12,666 nucleotides of DNA from Candidatus Komeilibacteria bacterium RIFCSPLOWO2_01_FULL_45_10 (GTDB taxonomy: Bacteria > Patescibacteriota > Patescibacteriia > UBA1558 > UBA10009): NCBI GenBank assembly GCA_001818835.1, contig MHKL01000006.1, positions 7,444 to 20,109 of the forward strand. Reading direction: 5' to 3'. Below the pieces are notes generated by a model. It was not told the origin of the DNA, did no database searches, and was given only the letters and a program-made list of their open reading frames with translations. This document shows, in pieces, positions 5,568 through 12,201 of the stretch. Position numbers and translations under genes: made by a program. Positions within the stretch are counted from its first letter, which is position 1; every line of letters begins with the position of its first letter.

Positions 5568-7232
5568 ATGTTTTTGAAAAATCTCCTTAAGAAAAAGTGG
5601 TTTTGGTTCCTGGCCGTAATTATTTTGATTGTCATTGTTTTTATGGTTAAGGGAAGCGGTCAGAATAAAAAAGAGGAATATCTGACCGACACGGTCAAGC
5701 GCGGCAATCTGGTCCAGACCGTTTCCGCCACCGGCAAGGTGGAATCGGCCTCGGAAACCAATCTCAATTTTAAAGTGGCCGGCCGTTTGCAAAAAATCGC
5801 GGTCAAAGCCGGGGACGAGGTTAAAAGCGGCCAGCTTTTGGCCAGCTTAAGTTCCGCTCAGGCCCAAAGCGCGGTTTTAAAAGCCCAGGCCGAAGTGGCC
5901 GCCGCTGAAGCGGATTTGGCGGAAACCCAAGCGGGTTCCAGCGCCGAAGCGATCAACGTGACGGAAAAAAAGGTTGCTTCCGCCCAAGCCGACCTTAATG
6001 TCAAACTGACGGCTTGGGAGCAGGCCAAAACCGAACGTGACCAAAACGTTCTTTCCTTAAAAGAGCAGGCCTTAAACAAAACCGGCGAAAGCATTTTTCT
6101 CGCTAAAGAATCGCTCAATGACGTGGATGAAATCATTGACGGCGATTATCAAAACAGCTTTAAAGTTTACACCTTCACCTACACCGCCGCCGGCCAAAAC
6201 TATGACCAAACCATTTTAACCCTGGCTGATCTGGAAAAAAGTTACCCTAGCCGTTCACTCGCCAGCCAAACGGAAGAATTAATCGCCCTGCTGGAACAAA
6301 CTGATGCTACCTTAAAAAAACTGGACGCCACTTTGAGCAAAACCTTTGACCTGCTGCAAAAAGCCACGGCCGGCGGCGACCTTACCTCCACCATTCTGGA
6401 TACTTATAAATCCAACATTACCACGGACCAAACCAACACCGCCGCCAAAATCGTGGCCGTCCAGACCGCCAAATCCAACCTGCAAATAAAAACCGTGGAA
6501 TATGAAAACAGCGTGTCCACGGCGGAAAAGGACGCGGAAAAATACCGCCAGGCCTTATTGGTGTCTCAAGCCGAACTGGACCTGGAAAAAGCCGGACCGC
6601 GCGACTTTGAAATCGCCTCCAGCGAAGCCAACCTTAAAAAAGCCCAGGCCAATCTGGCGGCGGCTTTGGCCGACCTGGCCGATTACAGCTTAAAATCTCC
6701 GGTTGACGGCATTATCAGCAAAATCAACTTTGAAATCGGCGAATACGTCCCCACCAGCGAAACGGCTGTGGCGATGTTCGGCAAAAGCAATCTGGAAATC
6801 AAGGTGGACGCGCCCGAATCGGACATTGCCAAAATCAAAGTCGGCGACCTGACGGAAATCACCCTGGACGCTTTTGGCGACGAAAGAATCTTTAAAGGGC
6901 ATTTGACTTTTATTGACCCGTCGGAAACCATCATCAACGACGTGGTTTATTACAAGGTCAAAGTGACCTTTGATGCTCAAGAAGAAGGCGTTAAGCCGGG
7001 CATGACCGCCAACGTCACCGTAACCACGGCGGTCCGGGAAAACGTTTTATTTATCCCCGCCCGTAGCGTCATTGAAAAAGACGGCAAGAGAATCGTCAGG
7101 ATTCTGGAGAACGGCCAAAAGCAGGAGCGCGAAGTAACTACGGGCTTAAGGGCCGATGACGGCCTGATTGAAATTTTGTCAGGGCTAAATGAAGGCGAAA
7201 CGGTAATCACCTTTATCAAAAACGGAAAATGA
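5568..7232 (+). CDS. MacA-like (HlyD/RND-type) efflux periplasmic adaptor, with a long insert
   Basis: The 554-residue protein starts with one membrane anchor (11-28). It then shows the usual adaptor order in hairpin form: a beta/lipoyl half (about 44-95, VSATGKVESASETNLNFKVAGRLQKIAVKAGDEVKSGQLLA region), coiled-coil going out (about 96-165) and returning (about 289-372), the second lipoyl half SLKSPVDGIISKI (374-386), a beta-barrel (about 405-488) and the membrane-proximal domain (about 490-550). Between the coils sits an extra, less regular segment (about 166-288) that makes it longer than a typical MacA (near 370). Adaptors link an exporter to later steps of transport across the envelope. 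The stop overlaps the ATPase start by four bases (ATGA, 7229-7232), so they are co-translated. Alternative: a regulatory, non-transporting partner of the ABC unit. Confidence 0.88.
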   Translation: MFLKNLLKKKWFWFLAVIILIVIVFMVKGSGQNKKEEYLTDTVKRGNLVQTVSATGKVESASETNLNFKVAGRLQKIAVKAGDEVKSGQLLASLSSAQAQSAVLKAQAEVAAAEADLAETQAGSSAEAINVTEKKVASAQADLNVKLTAWEQAKTERDQNVLSLKEQALNKTGESIFLAKESLNDVDEIIDGDYQNSFKVYTFTYTAAGQNYDQTILTLADLEKSYPSRSLASQTEELIALLEQTDATLKKLDATLSKTFDLLQKATAGGDLTSTILDTYKSNITTDQTNTAAKIVAVQTAKSNLQIKTVEYENSVSTAEKDAEKYRQALLVSQAELDLEKAGPRDFEIASSEANLKKAQANLAAALADLADYSLKSPVDGIISKINFEIGEYVPTSETAVAMFGKSNLEIKVDAPESDIAKIKVGDLTEITLDAFGDERIFKGHLTFIDPSETIINDVVYYKVKVTFDAQEEGVKPGMTANVTVTTAVRENVLFIPARSVIEKDGKRIVRILENGQKQEREVTTGLRADDGLIEILSGLNEGETVITFIKNGK

Positions 7233-7951
7233 GCACTCCCCCGTTAATCAAAGTTCAAAACCTCAAAAAGTCCTACCAAACCGATGAAGTGGTGACTCCG
7301 GTTTTGGAGGGCTTGTCTTTCATTATTGAAAAAGGCGAATTCGTGGCCATTATGGGCCCTTCCGGCAGCGGCAAATCCACTTTAATGCATATTTTGGGTT
7401 TTTTAGACCGGCCTAGCAGCGGCACTTATTTGTTTAAAGGCCAGGAAACTTCGGGCTTTACCGATAGGGAGCTGGCCAATATCAGAAACACGGCCGTGGG
7501 TTTTGTTTTCCAATCGTTTTTTTTAATGAGCAAAACCACGGTTTTAGAAAATGTTAAATTGCCATTGATCTACTCGGCGGAGCCGGCTAAAGAAAAAAAA
7601 GCCAAGGCGGCAGTGGAAGCCGTGGGTTTAACCTATCGTTTGAACTATTTTTCCAGCCAGCTTTCCGGCGGCGAAAAGCAGCGGGTGGCGATTGCCCGGG
7701 CCCTGGTTAATAATCCGGATGTGATTTTCGCCGATGAGCCGACCGGCAACCTTGATTCCAAATCCGGCCATCAGATTATGGAAATTCTGGAAAAACTCAA
7801 TGATTCGGGAAAAACCATCATCCTGGTCACCCACGAACAGGATACAGCCAGGCACGCGCGGCGCATTATTAAACTTTTGGACGGACAAATTGTTGACGAT
7901 TCGGCCGTCATTGACCGCCGCTTTGTCAAAGACGGAGGATTGAATAAATAA
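7229..7951 (+). CDS. ABC transporter ATP-binding protein, MacB/LolD type
   Basis: The 240-residue ATPase powers the two permeases that follow. Walker A is GPSGSGKST (43-51), the Q-loop Gln is at 95 (FVFQSFFL), the ABC signature LSGGEKQR at 145-152, Walker [14 protein letters not shown] at 165-177 with the catalytic Glu170, and the H-loop His202 in LVTHEQD. The GLxxR-type linkers and the sequence around [12 protein letters not shown] place it with the LolD/MacB/FtsE-like group. It is free-standing rather than fused to a permease as in enterobacterial MacB. Its ATG sits in the four-base overlap with the adaptor stop, and the stop at 7949-7951 is followed by a 143-base repeat-rich spacer. No key residue is missing, so it should be active. 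Confidence 0.95.
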   Translation: MSTPPLIKVQNLKKSYQTDEVVTPVLEGLSFIIEKGEFVAIMGPSGSGKSTLMHILGFLDRPSSGTYLFKGQETSGFTDRELANIRNTAVGFVFQSFFLMSKTTVLENVKLPLIYSAEPAKEKKAKAAVEAVGLTYRLNYFSSQLSGGEKQRVAIARALVNNPDVIFADEPTGNLDSKSGHQIMEILEKLNDSGKTIILVTHEQDTARHARRIIKLLDGQIVDDSAVIDRRFVKDGGLNK

Positions 7952-7967
7952 TAGATGTTAGAAATTG

Positions 7968-8085
7968 GTTAGGGAAGTTGGTCTGGAGATTAGAAGTTTG
8001 AAGTTGGTCTAAACTAACTTCCCGCCCTCCAACTTCAAGACAAATATCTCAAACTAACTTCCCTGTCTGCCGACAGGCAGGCAAC
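7968..8085. repeat. AACTTC-word repeat cluster between the ATPase and first permease
   Basis: AAACTAACTTCCC occurs twice in direct orientation (8011-8023, 8051-8063). GGGAAGTT (7972-7979) is the inverse of AACTTCCC in both (8016-8023, 8056-8063). TTGAAGTTGG (7998-8007) is exactly inverted as CCAACTTCAA (8029-8038). CCTGTC-tgcc-GACAGG (8062-8077) adds a small hairpin followed by CAGGCAACTTC. The cluster breaks what would otherwise be a tight operon. No T-tract follows the stems, so full termination is unlikely, though partial attenuation is possible. Confidence 0.75.
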
Positions 8086-8094
8086 TTCTAAACT

Positions 8095-9330
8095 ATGAAT
8101 TTTTCCAACATCATTCATCTTTCCTTAGTCAGTTTAAGGTCCAATAAAACCCGCAGCGCTTTAACCGGCTTGGGCATTGTTATTGGCATTGCTTCGGTCA
8201 TCATTATTATATCGGTGGGCGCCGGCGCCCAGAGCTTGATTTTTTCCCAGATTGAAAAAGTCGGCTCCAACTTAGTGGGCATTTTGCCGGGCGCCGCCAA
8301 AAAAGACGGTCCGCCGGCCATTGCTTTCGGCATTACCGTGACCACTTTAAAAACTGCCGATGCCGAGGCGATTTTAAAACGGGTGCCGGAAGTGGCCGCC
8401 GTGGCCGCCTTTGTTCAGGGCAACGAGACCGTTTCCTGGCAGAACCAAAAAGTGGCCGCCACTTTTTTAGGCACCCTGGCCAGTTATACTTCAGTGGAAG
8501 ACGCCACTATTTTAAACGGGCGTTTTTTTACTGAGTCGGAAGAAAAAAGCGTGACCCGGGTGGCGGTGCTTGGTTCCAAAATTGCCCAGGATTTATTCAG
8601 CGATCAGGATCCCTTGGGCCAACAGATTAAAATTAAGCGCGAAAGTTTTGAAGTGATCGGCGTTTTTAAAGAAAGGGGTTCGGTTGGGTTTCAAAGCCCG
8701 GATAGCCAGGTTTTTATTCCCTTATTGAGCGGGCAAAAACTTCTTTTGGGCATAAATTACCTTAATTTAATCCGGGTAAAAGTGCGCCGCAGTGAAGAAG
8801 TGCCACAGGCCGTTGAAAGCATTAAGGAAGTTTTGCGGCAGCGCCATAATATCCAAAATCCCAACAATGACGATTTTGATGTGCGCAATCAAGCCGAAGC
8901 TTTGGCCGCTTTAACCACCATTACCAATGCCTTGAAATTTTTCCTGGCCGCCATTGCCGCCATTTCCTTGCTGGTGGGCGGCGTGGGCATTATGAATATC
9001 ATGTACGTGGCCGTCACCGAGCGCACCCGGGAAATCGGCTTAAGAAAAGCCGTCGGCGCCCAGGAAGAAACTATTTTAAAACAGTTTTTAATTGAAGCGG
9101 TGATGCTTACTTTTTTAGCGGGCGTCATCGGCGTTTTATTGGGCGCGGCCGTTTCCGGCTTAGTGGCCCTGATGGCCGATTATTTGGGTTATGCCTGGAA
9201 ATTTATCGTTTCGCCAGTTTCCATTATGGTCAGCGTGGCAATGGCGGCCGGCATTGGCATTGTTTTCGGCTACTTTCCGGCTAAACGCGCGGCCCATTTG
9301 GATCCCATTGAAGCTTTAAGATATGAGTAA
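8095..9330 (+). CDS. ABC transporter permease, MacB/FtsX type (first of two)
   Basis: The 411-residue protein has the MacB layout. A first membrane helix lies at about 22-44 after the amphipathic start (LSLVSLRSNKTRSALTGLGI). A large extracytoplasmic MacB-like core domain covers about 45-278. The FtsX domain has three helices, at about 282-305, 333-358 and 371-394. Between helices 2 and 3 lies VTERTREIGLRKAVGA (307-322), the cytoplasmic coupling element that meets the ATPase. It ends PAKRAAHLDPIEALRYE, the usual family ending. The core contains the typical GRFFTESE (142-149) and RVAVLGSKIAQDLF (155-168). No Shine-Dalgarno precedes the ATG. It is clearly paralogous to the next gene, and the pair probably form a heterodimer around one ATPase dimer. 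Confidence 0.93.
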   Translation: MNFSNIIHLSLVSLRSNKTRSALTGLGIVIGIASVIIIISVGAGAQSLIFSQIEKVGSNLVGILPGAAKKDGPPAIAFGITVTTLKTADAEAILKRVPEVAAVAAFVQGNETVSWQNQKVAATFLGTLASYTSVEDATILNGRFFTESEEKSVTRVAVLGSKIAQDLFSDQDPLGQQIKIKRESFEVIGVFKERGSVGFQSPDSQVFIPLLSGQKLLLGINYLNLIRVKVRRSEEVPQAVESIKEVLRQRHNIQNPNNDDFDVRNQAEALAALTTITNALKFFLAAIAAISLLVGGVGIMNIMYVAVTERTREIGLRKAVGAQEETILKQFLIEAVMLTFLAGVIGVLLGAAVSGLVALMADYLGYAWKFIVSPVSIMVSVAMAAGIGIVFGYFPAKRAAHLDPIEALRYE

Positions 9331-9346
9331 AACAAGTAACAAATTC

Positions 9347-9392
9347 CCCGCCTGCCAGCGCCTTTGGCGCAAGCCAATGGCGGGCAGGTAAC
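9347..9392. repeat. REP-like hairpin between the two permease genes
   Basis: An outer imperfect stem (CCCGCCTGCCA at 9347-9357 against TGGCGGGCAGG at 9378-9388) encloses a perfect inner stem GCGCC-TTT-GGCGC (9358-9370). The right side continues as GGCAGGTAAC (9383-9392), shared with the repeat loci at 2122-2131 (inverted) and 8076-8085 (one difference). Stable on RNA but without a following T-tract. Confidence 0.7.
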
Positions 9393-9425
9393 TTATAGAT
9401 TTGTATTTTGTAATTTAGTAAGCAT

Positions 9426-10664
9426 ATGGATTTGAGCATTATTAAAATTTCCCTGTCCTCGCTCTGGCGCAACCGCTTAAGAAGCTTTTTAACCATTGCC
9501 GGCATTGTGATCGGCATTATGGCGGTCATTATAGTTTTTTCGGCCGGCGAAGGTTTAAGGGGTTTAATTATGGCCCAGGTGGAAAGCTGGGGCTCGGATT
9601 TTATTGAAGTGGAAACCAAGGTGCCCAGCGCCGCCCAGGCCTCTGCGGAAAACGCCATGGGCCAGGCCAGCATTACCACTTTAAAAAACGCCGATGGCCA
9701 GGCCGTGGCCAAGGCGCCCAATATTAAAGATGTTTATTCGGCCGTAATGGGCCAGGCCGTAGTGGTTACGGACCAGGATTCGGATATTACCCAGCTTTGG
9801 GGCACCACGGCCAGCTTTTTAAATATCGATTCTGGTAAAGTGGCGCTGGGGCGTTTTTTTACAGATGAAGAGGATGAAAGCTTGGCTCGGGTGGCGGTTT
9901 TGGGAAGCGAAGCTAAAGTTAAATTTTTTGGCGATAGCGACCCTTTAGGCAAAAGCTTAAAAATCGGCAGGCATAATTTTAAAGTCATCGGCGTCATGGC
10001 TTCTAAGGGCGCCATTATGTATATGAACATGGATGAGTTTATTTATCTGCCCCTGACTTCTTTGCAAAAACTCATTATGGGCATTGATCATATTTCCTTT
10101 GTCATCGCCAAACTTAAAAATACCGACTTAACCGCCGCCACGGCCGATGATTTAAAAATCTTAATGCGCGAGCGGCACAATATTACCGAGGCGGACAAAG
10201 AAGATTTTGCCGTCACCACCATGGTGGACGCCATTGATACTTTAAATAAAATTTTAGGCGGCGTTTCTTTGCTGTTAATTGCCATTGCCGCCGTTTCTTT
10301 AATTGTCGGGGGAGTGGGCATTATGAATATCATGCTGGTTTCGGTAACCGAGCGCACCAGCGAGATCGGCTTGCGCAAGGCCGTGGGCGCCAGCGAAAAG
10401 AAAATCATGCTGCAATTTTTATGGGAAGCGGTTTTTTTAACTTTTCTCGGCGGCGTCGTCGGCATTGCCTTGGGCATCGGCCTGTCTTTTGTTATTTCTT
10501 TGGCGGCCGCCTCGCAAGGATTTAACTGGGTTTTTGTAATTAAGCCCATGTCTTTGGTTTGGGCCGTGGGCGTTTCGGTATTAATCGGCTTGTCTTTTGG
10601 CCTGTATCCGGCGCAAAAAGCGGCCAAAATGGACCCGATCGAGGCCTTGAGGTTTGAGGTTTAA
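9426..10664 (+). CDS. ABC transporter permease, MacB/FtsX type (second of two)
   Basis: The 412-residue product repeats the architecture of its neighbour. The start is SLSSLWRNRLRSFLTIAGIVIGI, running into membrane helix 1 (about 20-42). The extracytoplasmic core (about 43-270) carries GRFFTDEEDESLARVAVLGS. A helix containing LIVGGVGIMNIML is followed by VTERTSEIGLRKAVGAS as the ATPase-coupling loop, then two more helices and the ending PAQKAAKMDPIEALRFEV. The two permeases are alike at both ends and in the coupling loop but differ widely in the core, as expected when the two halves of a heterodimer have diverged. The start ATG at 9426 matches that of the paralogue. The spacer before it holds a REP-like hairpin. 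A terminator follows 10 bases after the stop. Confidence 0.93.
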   Translation: MDLSIIKISLSSLWRNRLRSFLTIAGIVIGIMAVIIVFSAGEGLRGLIMAQVESWGSDFIEVETKVPSAAQASAENAMGQASITTLKNADGQAVAKAPNIKDVYSAVMGQAVVVTDQDSDITQLWGTTASFLNIDSGKVALGRFFTDEEDESLARVAVLGSEAKVKFFGDSDPLGKSLKIGRHNFKVIGVMASKGAIMYMNMDEFIYLPLTSLQKLIMGIDHISFVIAKLKNTDLTAATADDLKILMRERHNITEADKEDFAVTTMVDAIDTLNKILGGVSLLLIAIAAVSLIVGGVGIMNIMLVSVTERTSEIGLRKAVGASEKKIMLQFLWEAVFLTFLGGVVGIALGIGLSFVISLAAASQGFNWVFVIKPMSLVWAVGVSVLIGLSFGLYPAQKAAKMDPIEALRFEV

Positions 10665-10672
10665 CTTCCACG

Positions 10673-10711
10673 AAAAAAGCCGCGCCCCCCACTGGAGCAC
10701 GGCTTTTAAAT
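10673..10711. terminator. Bidirectional Rho-independent terminator between the efflux cluster and doxX
   Basis: AAAAGCCG (10675-10682) pairs with CGGCTTTT (10700-10707), and two further G-C pairs are possible inside after one mismatch. On the plus strand the stem ends in TTTT after the permease stop at 10664. On the minus strand it ends in TTTTTT after the doxX stop at 10729. It serves both convergent genes; the C-rich loop is fairly long. Confidence 0.75.
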
Positions 10712-10728
10712 ATCCTGCTTTACTCCAT

Positions 10729-11133
10729 TTACTTTTGGCACGCCGGACACCGGCAACCCGCGCTGTATTTGCCCGGCCCGCCGAAAAACACGGCCACGGC
10801 CGAAAGCAACAAAGTCAAATCCAGTTCCCAGCCGCCCATAAAACCCCCTTGGTACTTTACTTTAACGATGGCGACCAGCATGACGATGGCCAAAGCTAAA
10901 CCGGCAAAACAGGTCCAAAATCCGACGAGCATCAACAAGCCGCCCAGCAATTCCACCCACGCCACCAGATAGGCAAAAAAAGCGGATAAGCCGAGAGCGT
11001 TAAAGAAAGCAACGGTATCGCTCATGTTGGCCAGCTTAGCTACGCCATGGGTGATAAACGCCGTTGCCAGAGCTAAACGAACGAGCAATAACGCCAAATC
11101 AACGTTATTGCAACACATTTTGTTTTTTAACAT
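10729..11133 (-). CDS. DoxX-family membrane protein with a cysteine-rich C-terminal tail
   Basis: The 134-residue protein has four predicted membrane segments (about 12-32, 50-71, 74-91, 105-118). LLVRLALATAFITHGVAKL near the start and GGPGKYS (118-124) near the end mark the DoxX family, a small group of quinone- or redox-associated membrane proteins with poorly defined roles. Most DoxX proteins stop soon after the GPG(R/K)YS motif. Here it continues AGCRCPACQK, with Cys127, 129 and 132, and the N-terminus also carries Cys7-Cys8. These could bind a metal or take part in thiol chemistry; that is inference. The tail resembles the last residues of the neighbouring Fpg. Met6 is a possible alternative start. 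No Shine-Dalgarno is visible. Confidence 0.85.
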   Translation of the reverse strand: MLKNKMCCNNVDLALLLVRLALATAFITHGVAKLANMSDTVAFFNALGLSAFFAYLVAWVELLGGLLMLVGFWTCFAGLALAIVMLVAIVKVKYQGGFMGGWELDLTLLLSAVAVFFGGPGKYSAGCRCPACQK

Positions 11134-11142
11134 ACGTTTTTT

Positions 11143-11170
11143 CTAGCATGCTAGCATTCTAGAATGCTAG
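11143..11170. repeat. Overlapping perfect CTAG palindromes upstream of doxX
   Basis: CTAGCATGCTAG (11143-11154) is a 12-bp palindrome. It overlaps a perfect 20-bp palindrome at 11151-11170 with centre CTAGA and both ends CTAG. Four CTAG tetramers fall within 28 bases, with a fifth at 11172-11175. It lies 10 bases upstream of the doxX start, where an operator or a site for a dimeric protein would fit. Confidence 0.7.
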
Positions 11171-11186
11171 GCTAGGATATTAATGA

Positions 11187-11228
11187 TTATTTCTGACAGT
11201 GGGGGCAATACATCCCGCACCACTTTTG
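11187..11228 (-). pseudogene. Possible 13-codon remnant of a zinc-finger gene end (reads ...CxxCQK-stop)
   Basis: On the minus strand the frame ending in TAA at 11189-11187 reads QKWCGMYCPHCQK, preceded by a TAG at 11231-11229. The last eight residues closely resemble the C-terminus of Fpg next door (VYCFKCQK) and of DoxX (CRCPACQK). There is no start codon with support and no upstream coding sequence, so it cannot be a gene by itself. It could be the 3' scrap of an earlier fpg copy or a transferred tail. The stretch is short, so chance is possible. Confidence 0.35.
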
Positions 11229-11251
11229 CTAAAGCAAAAGTGGTGCGGGAT
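11212..11251. repeat. Perfect 19-bp stem hairpin downstream of fpg
   Basis: The arms 11212-11230 and 11233-11251 are exact reverse complements with only AA between them. It is the most stable-looking hairpin in the window. It follows the fpg stop (11270) by 18 bases on the minus strand, where it could protect the mRNA 3' end. There is no T-tract on either side, so it is not a standard Rho-independent terminator. Confidence 0.85.
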
Positions 11252-11269
11252 AAACCGTTCTTGATTAAT

Positions 11270-12130
11270 CTACTTTTGACATTTAAAACAATATACAGTG
11301 CCTCTGCCGCCAAGCCTAATCTTCTTTAAAATTTTTCCGCAGCACAAACATTTTTGCCCACCTCTTTGGTAAACTTTCAATCTAGCCATGAATTTGCCTC
11401 TTTCCCCGGACGGATGGACAAAAGTGTTGACGGAGGTGCCGCCGAATTTAATCGCTTCTTTAAGTTTTTTGATGACGGACTGGCGCAGTTTTTTAACCTC
11501 CTCCGCTTTCAACGATTTAACCTGGCGACTCGGCAAAATCCCGGAGGCAAACAAACTCTCGTCGGCGTAAATGTTGCCGATGCCGGCAATCAGTTCCTGA
11601 TTCAATAAAAACTGCTTGATTTTAAGCTTGGGCCGCTTTTTTAAAATCTCAATGAACTTCTTTAAAGTAAATTCTTTTGACAGCGGCTCAACTCCCAATT
11701 GCCTTATTACCTTATCAACTTCTAACTTATCAACTATCCTCATCCAGCCGAACTTCCTTAAATCATGAAAAAGCAGCCGGCCGCCATCCTTGAAATTTAA
11801 AATAATGCGGGTAAACTTATTGGGTCTGGTTAAATCAATATTGCCGTTTTCCAAAGCATGGCCGCCGCCGCTGGCTTTGCCTTGCCTGTCAACAAAAATC
11901 AGCTGGCCGGTTAATTTAAGATGAACTAATAAATAGCGGTTTCCAGAAAGTTCAATAATAATCATCTTGCCCCGGCGTTTGATGCCTATGACTTTCCGAC
12001 TTAACACTGCCGACTTAAAATTATTGCTCACCATTTTCGGCACCTTAATTTCCGCACTTTTAAAAATCCTGCCTTTGATTTTTGCGGCAAGATGATTAAC
12101 CACGGTCTGGACTTCGGGCAGTTCGGGCAT
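11270..12130 (-). CDS. mutM: Formamidopyrimidine-DNA glycosylase (Fpg/MutM)
   Basis: This bifunctional glycosylase/AP lyase removes oxidised purines such as 8-oxoguanine. The 286-residue protein begins MPELPEVQTV; after Met removal Pro2 is the Schiff-base nucleophile and Glu3 the acid catalyst. KRRGK (51-55) provides the conserved Lys55. HLKLTGQL (70-77) and FHDLRKFGWM (121-130) are family signatures. The helix-two-turn-helix element ends in AGIGNIYADE (182-191). GGTSVNTFVHPSGERGKF (230-247) leads into the zinc finger with Cys261/264 and Cys281/284, where GRG (275-277) holds the DNA-contacting Arg276. All catalytic and metal residues are present and length is normal. Close relatives (Nei) are less likely because of the PELPEVQT start and finger details. 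It is flanked by gpmI and doxX with repeat-rich spacers on both sides. Confidence 0.97.
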   Translation of the reverse strand: MPELPEVQTVVNHLAAKIKGRIFKSAEIKVPKMVSNNFKSAVLSRKVIGIKRRGKMIIIELSGNRYLLVHLKLTGQLIFVDRQGKASGGGHALENGNIDLTRPNKFTRIILNFKDGGRLLFHDLRKFGWMRIVDKLEVDKVIRQLGVEPLSKEFTLKKFIEILKKRPKLKIKQFLLNQELIAGIGNIYADESLFASGILPSRQVKSLKAEEVKKLRQSVIKKLKEAIKFGGTSVNTFVHPSGERGKFMARLKVYQRGGQKCLCCGKILKKIRLGGRGTVYCFKCQK

Positions 12131-12138
12131 ATATTTCT

Positions 12139-12201
12139 AGTAACAAGTAATCAGTAACAAGTAATTGGAATCACAAAAATTAGTACTTGTTACTGATTAC
12201 T
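12139..12201. repeat. Direct and inverted AGTAACAAGTAATC repeats between gpmI and fpg
   Basis: AGTAACAAGTAAT is repeated directly at 12139-12151 and 12153-12165. An 18-base arm 12146-12163 is exactly inverted at 12184-12201, with a 20-base loop. The hairpin starts 5 bases after the gpmI stop on the minus strand. No T-tract follows it on either strand. It nearly fills the whole 76-base spacer. Confidence 0.8.

Noticed and set aside
9281-10627. Several 80-180 codon minus-strand frames under the permeases
   Set aside because: Biased codon use in the real genes leaves the opposite strand open. None has recognisable domains or a start signal.
5568-10664. Calling the cluster macAB outright
   Set aside because: The separate ATPase, two permeases and long adaptor insert differ from enterobacterial MacAB, so I leave gene symbols empty and name only the family.
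11195-11251. Readthrough of the fpg stop into the hairpin to make a longer C-terminus
   Set aside because: The readthrough frame gives INQERFIPHHF and a run without Cys spacing typical of a finger, and Fpg already has a complete zinc finger. The CxxCQK remnant is in another frame.
12139-12201. CRISPR-like array
   Set aside because: Only two direct copies with a one-base gap and no spacers of regular length. The remaining copies are inverted. There are no cas genes.
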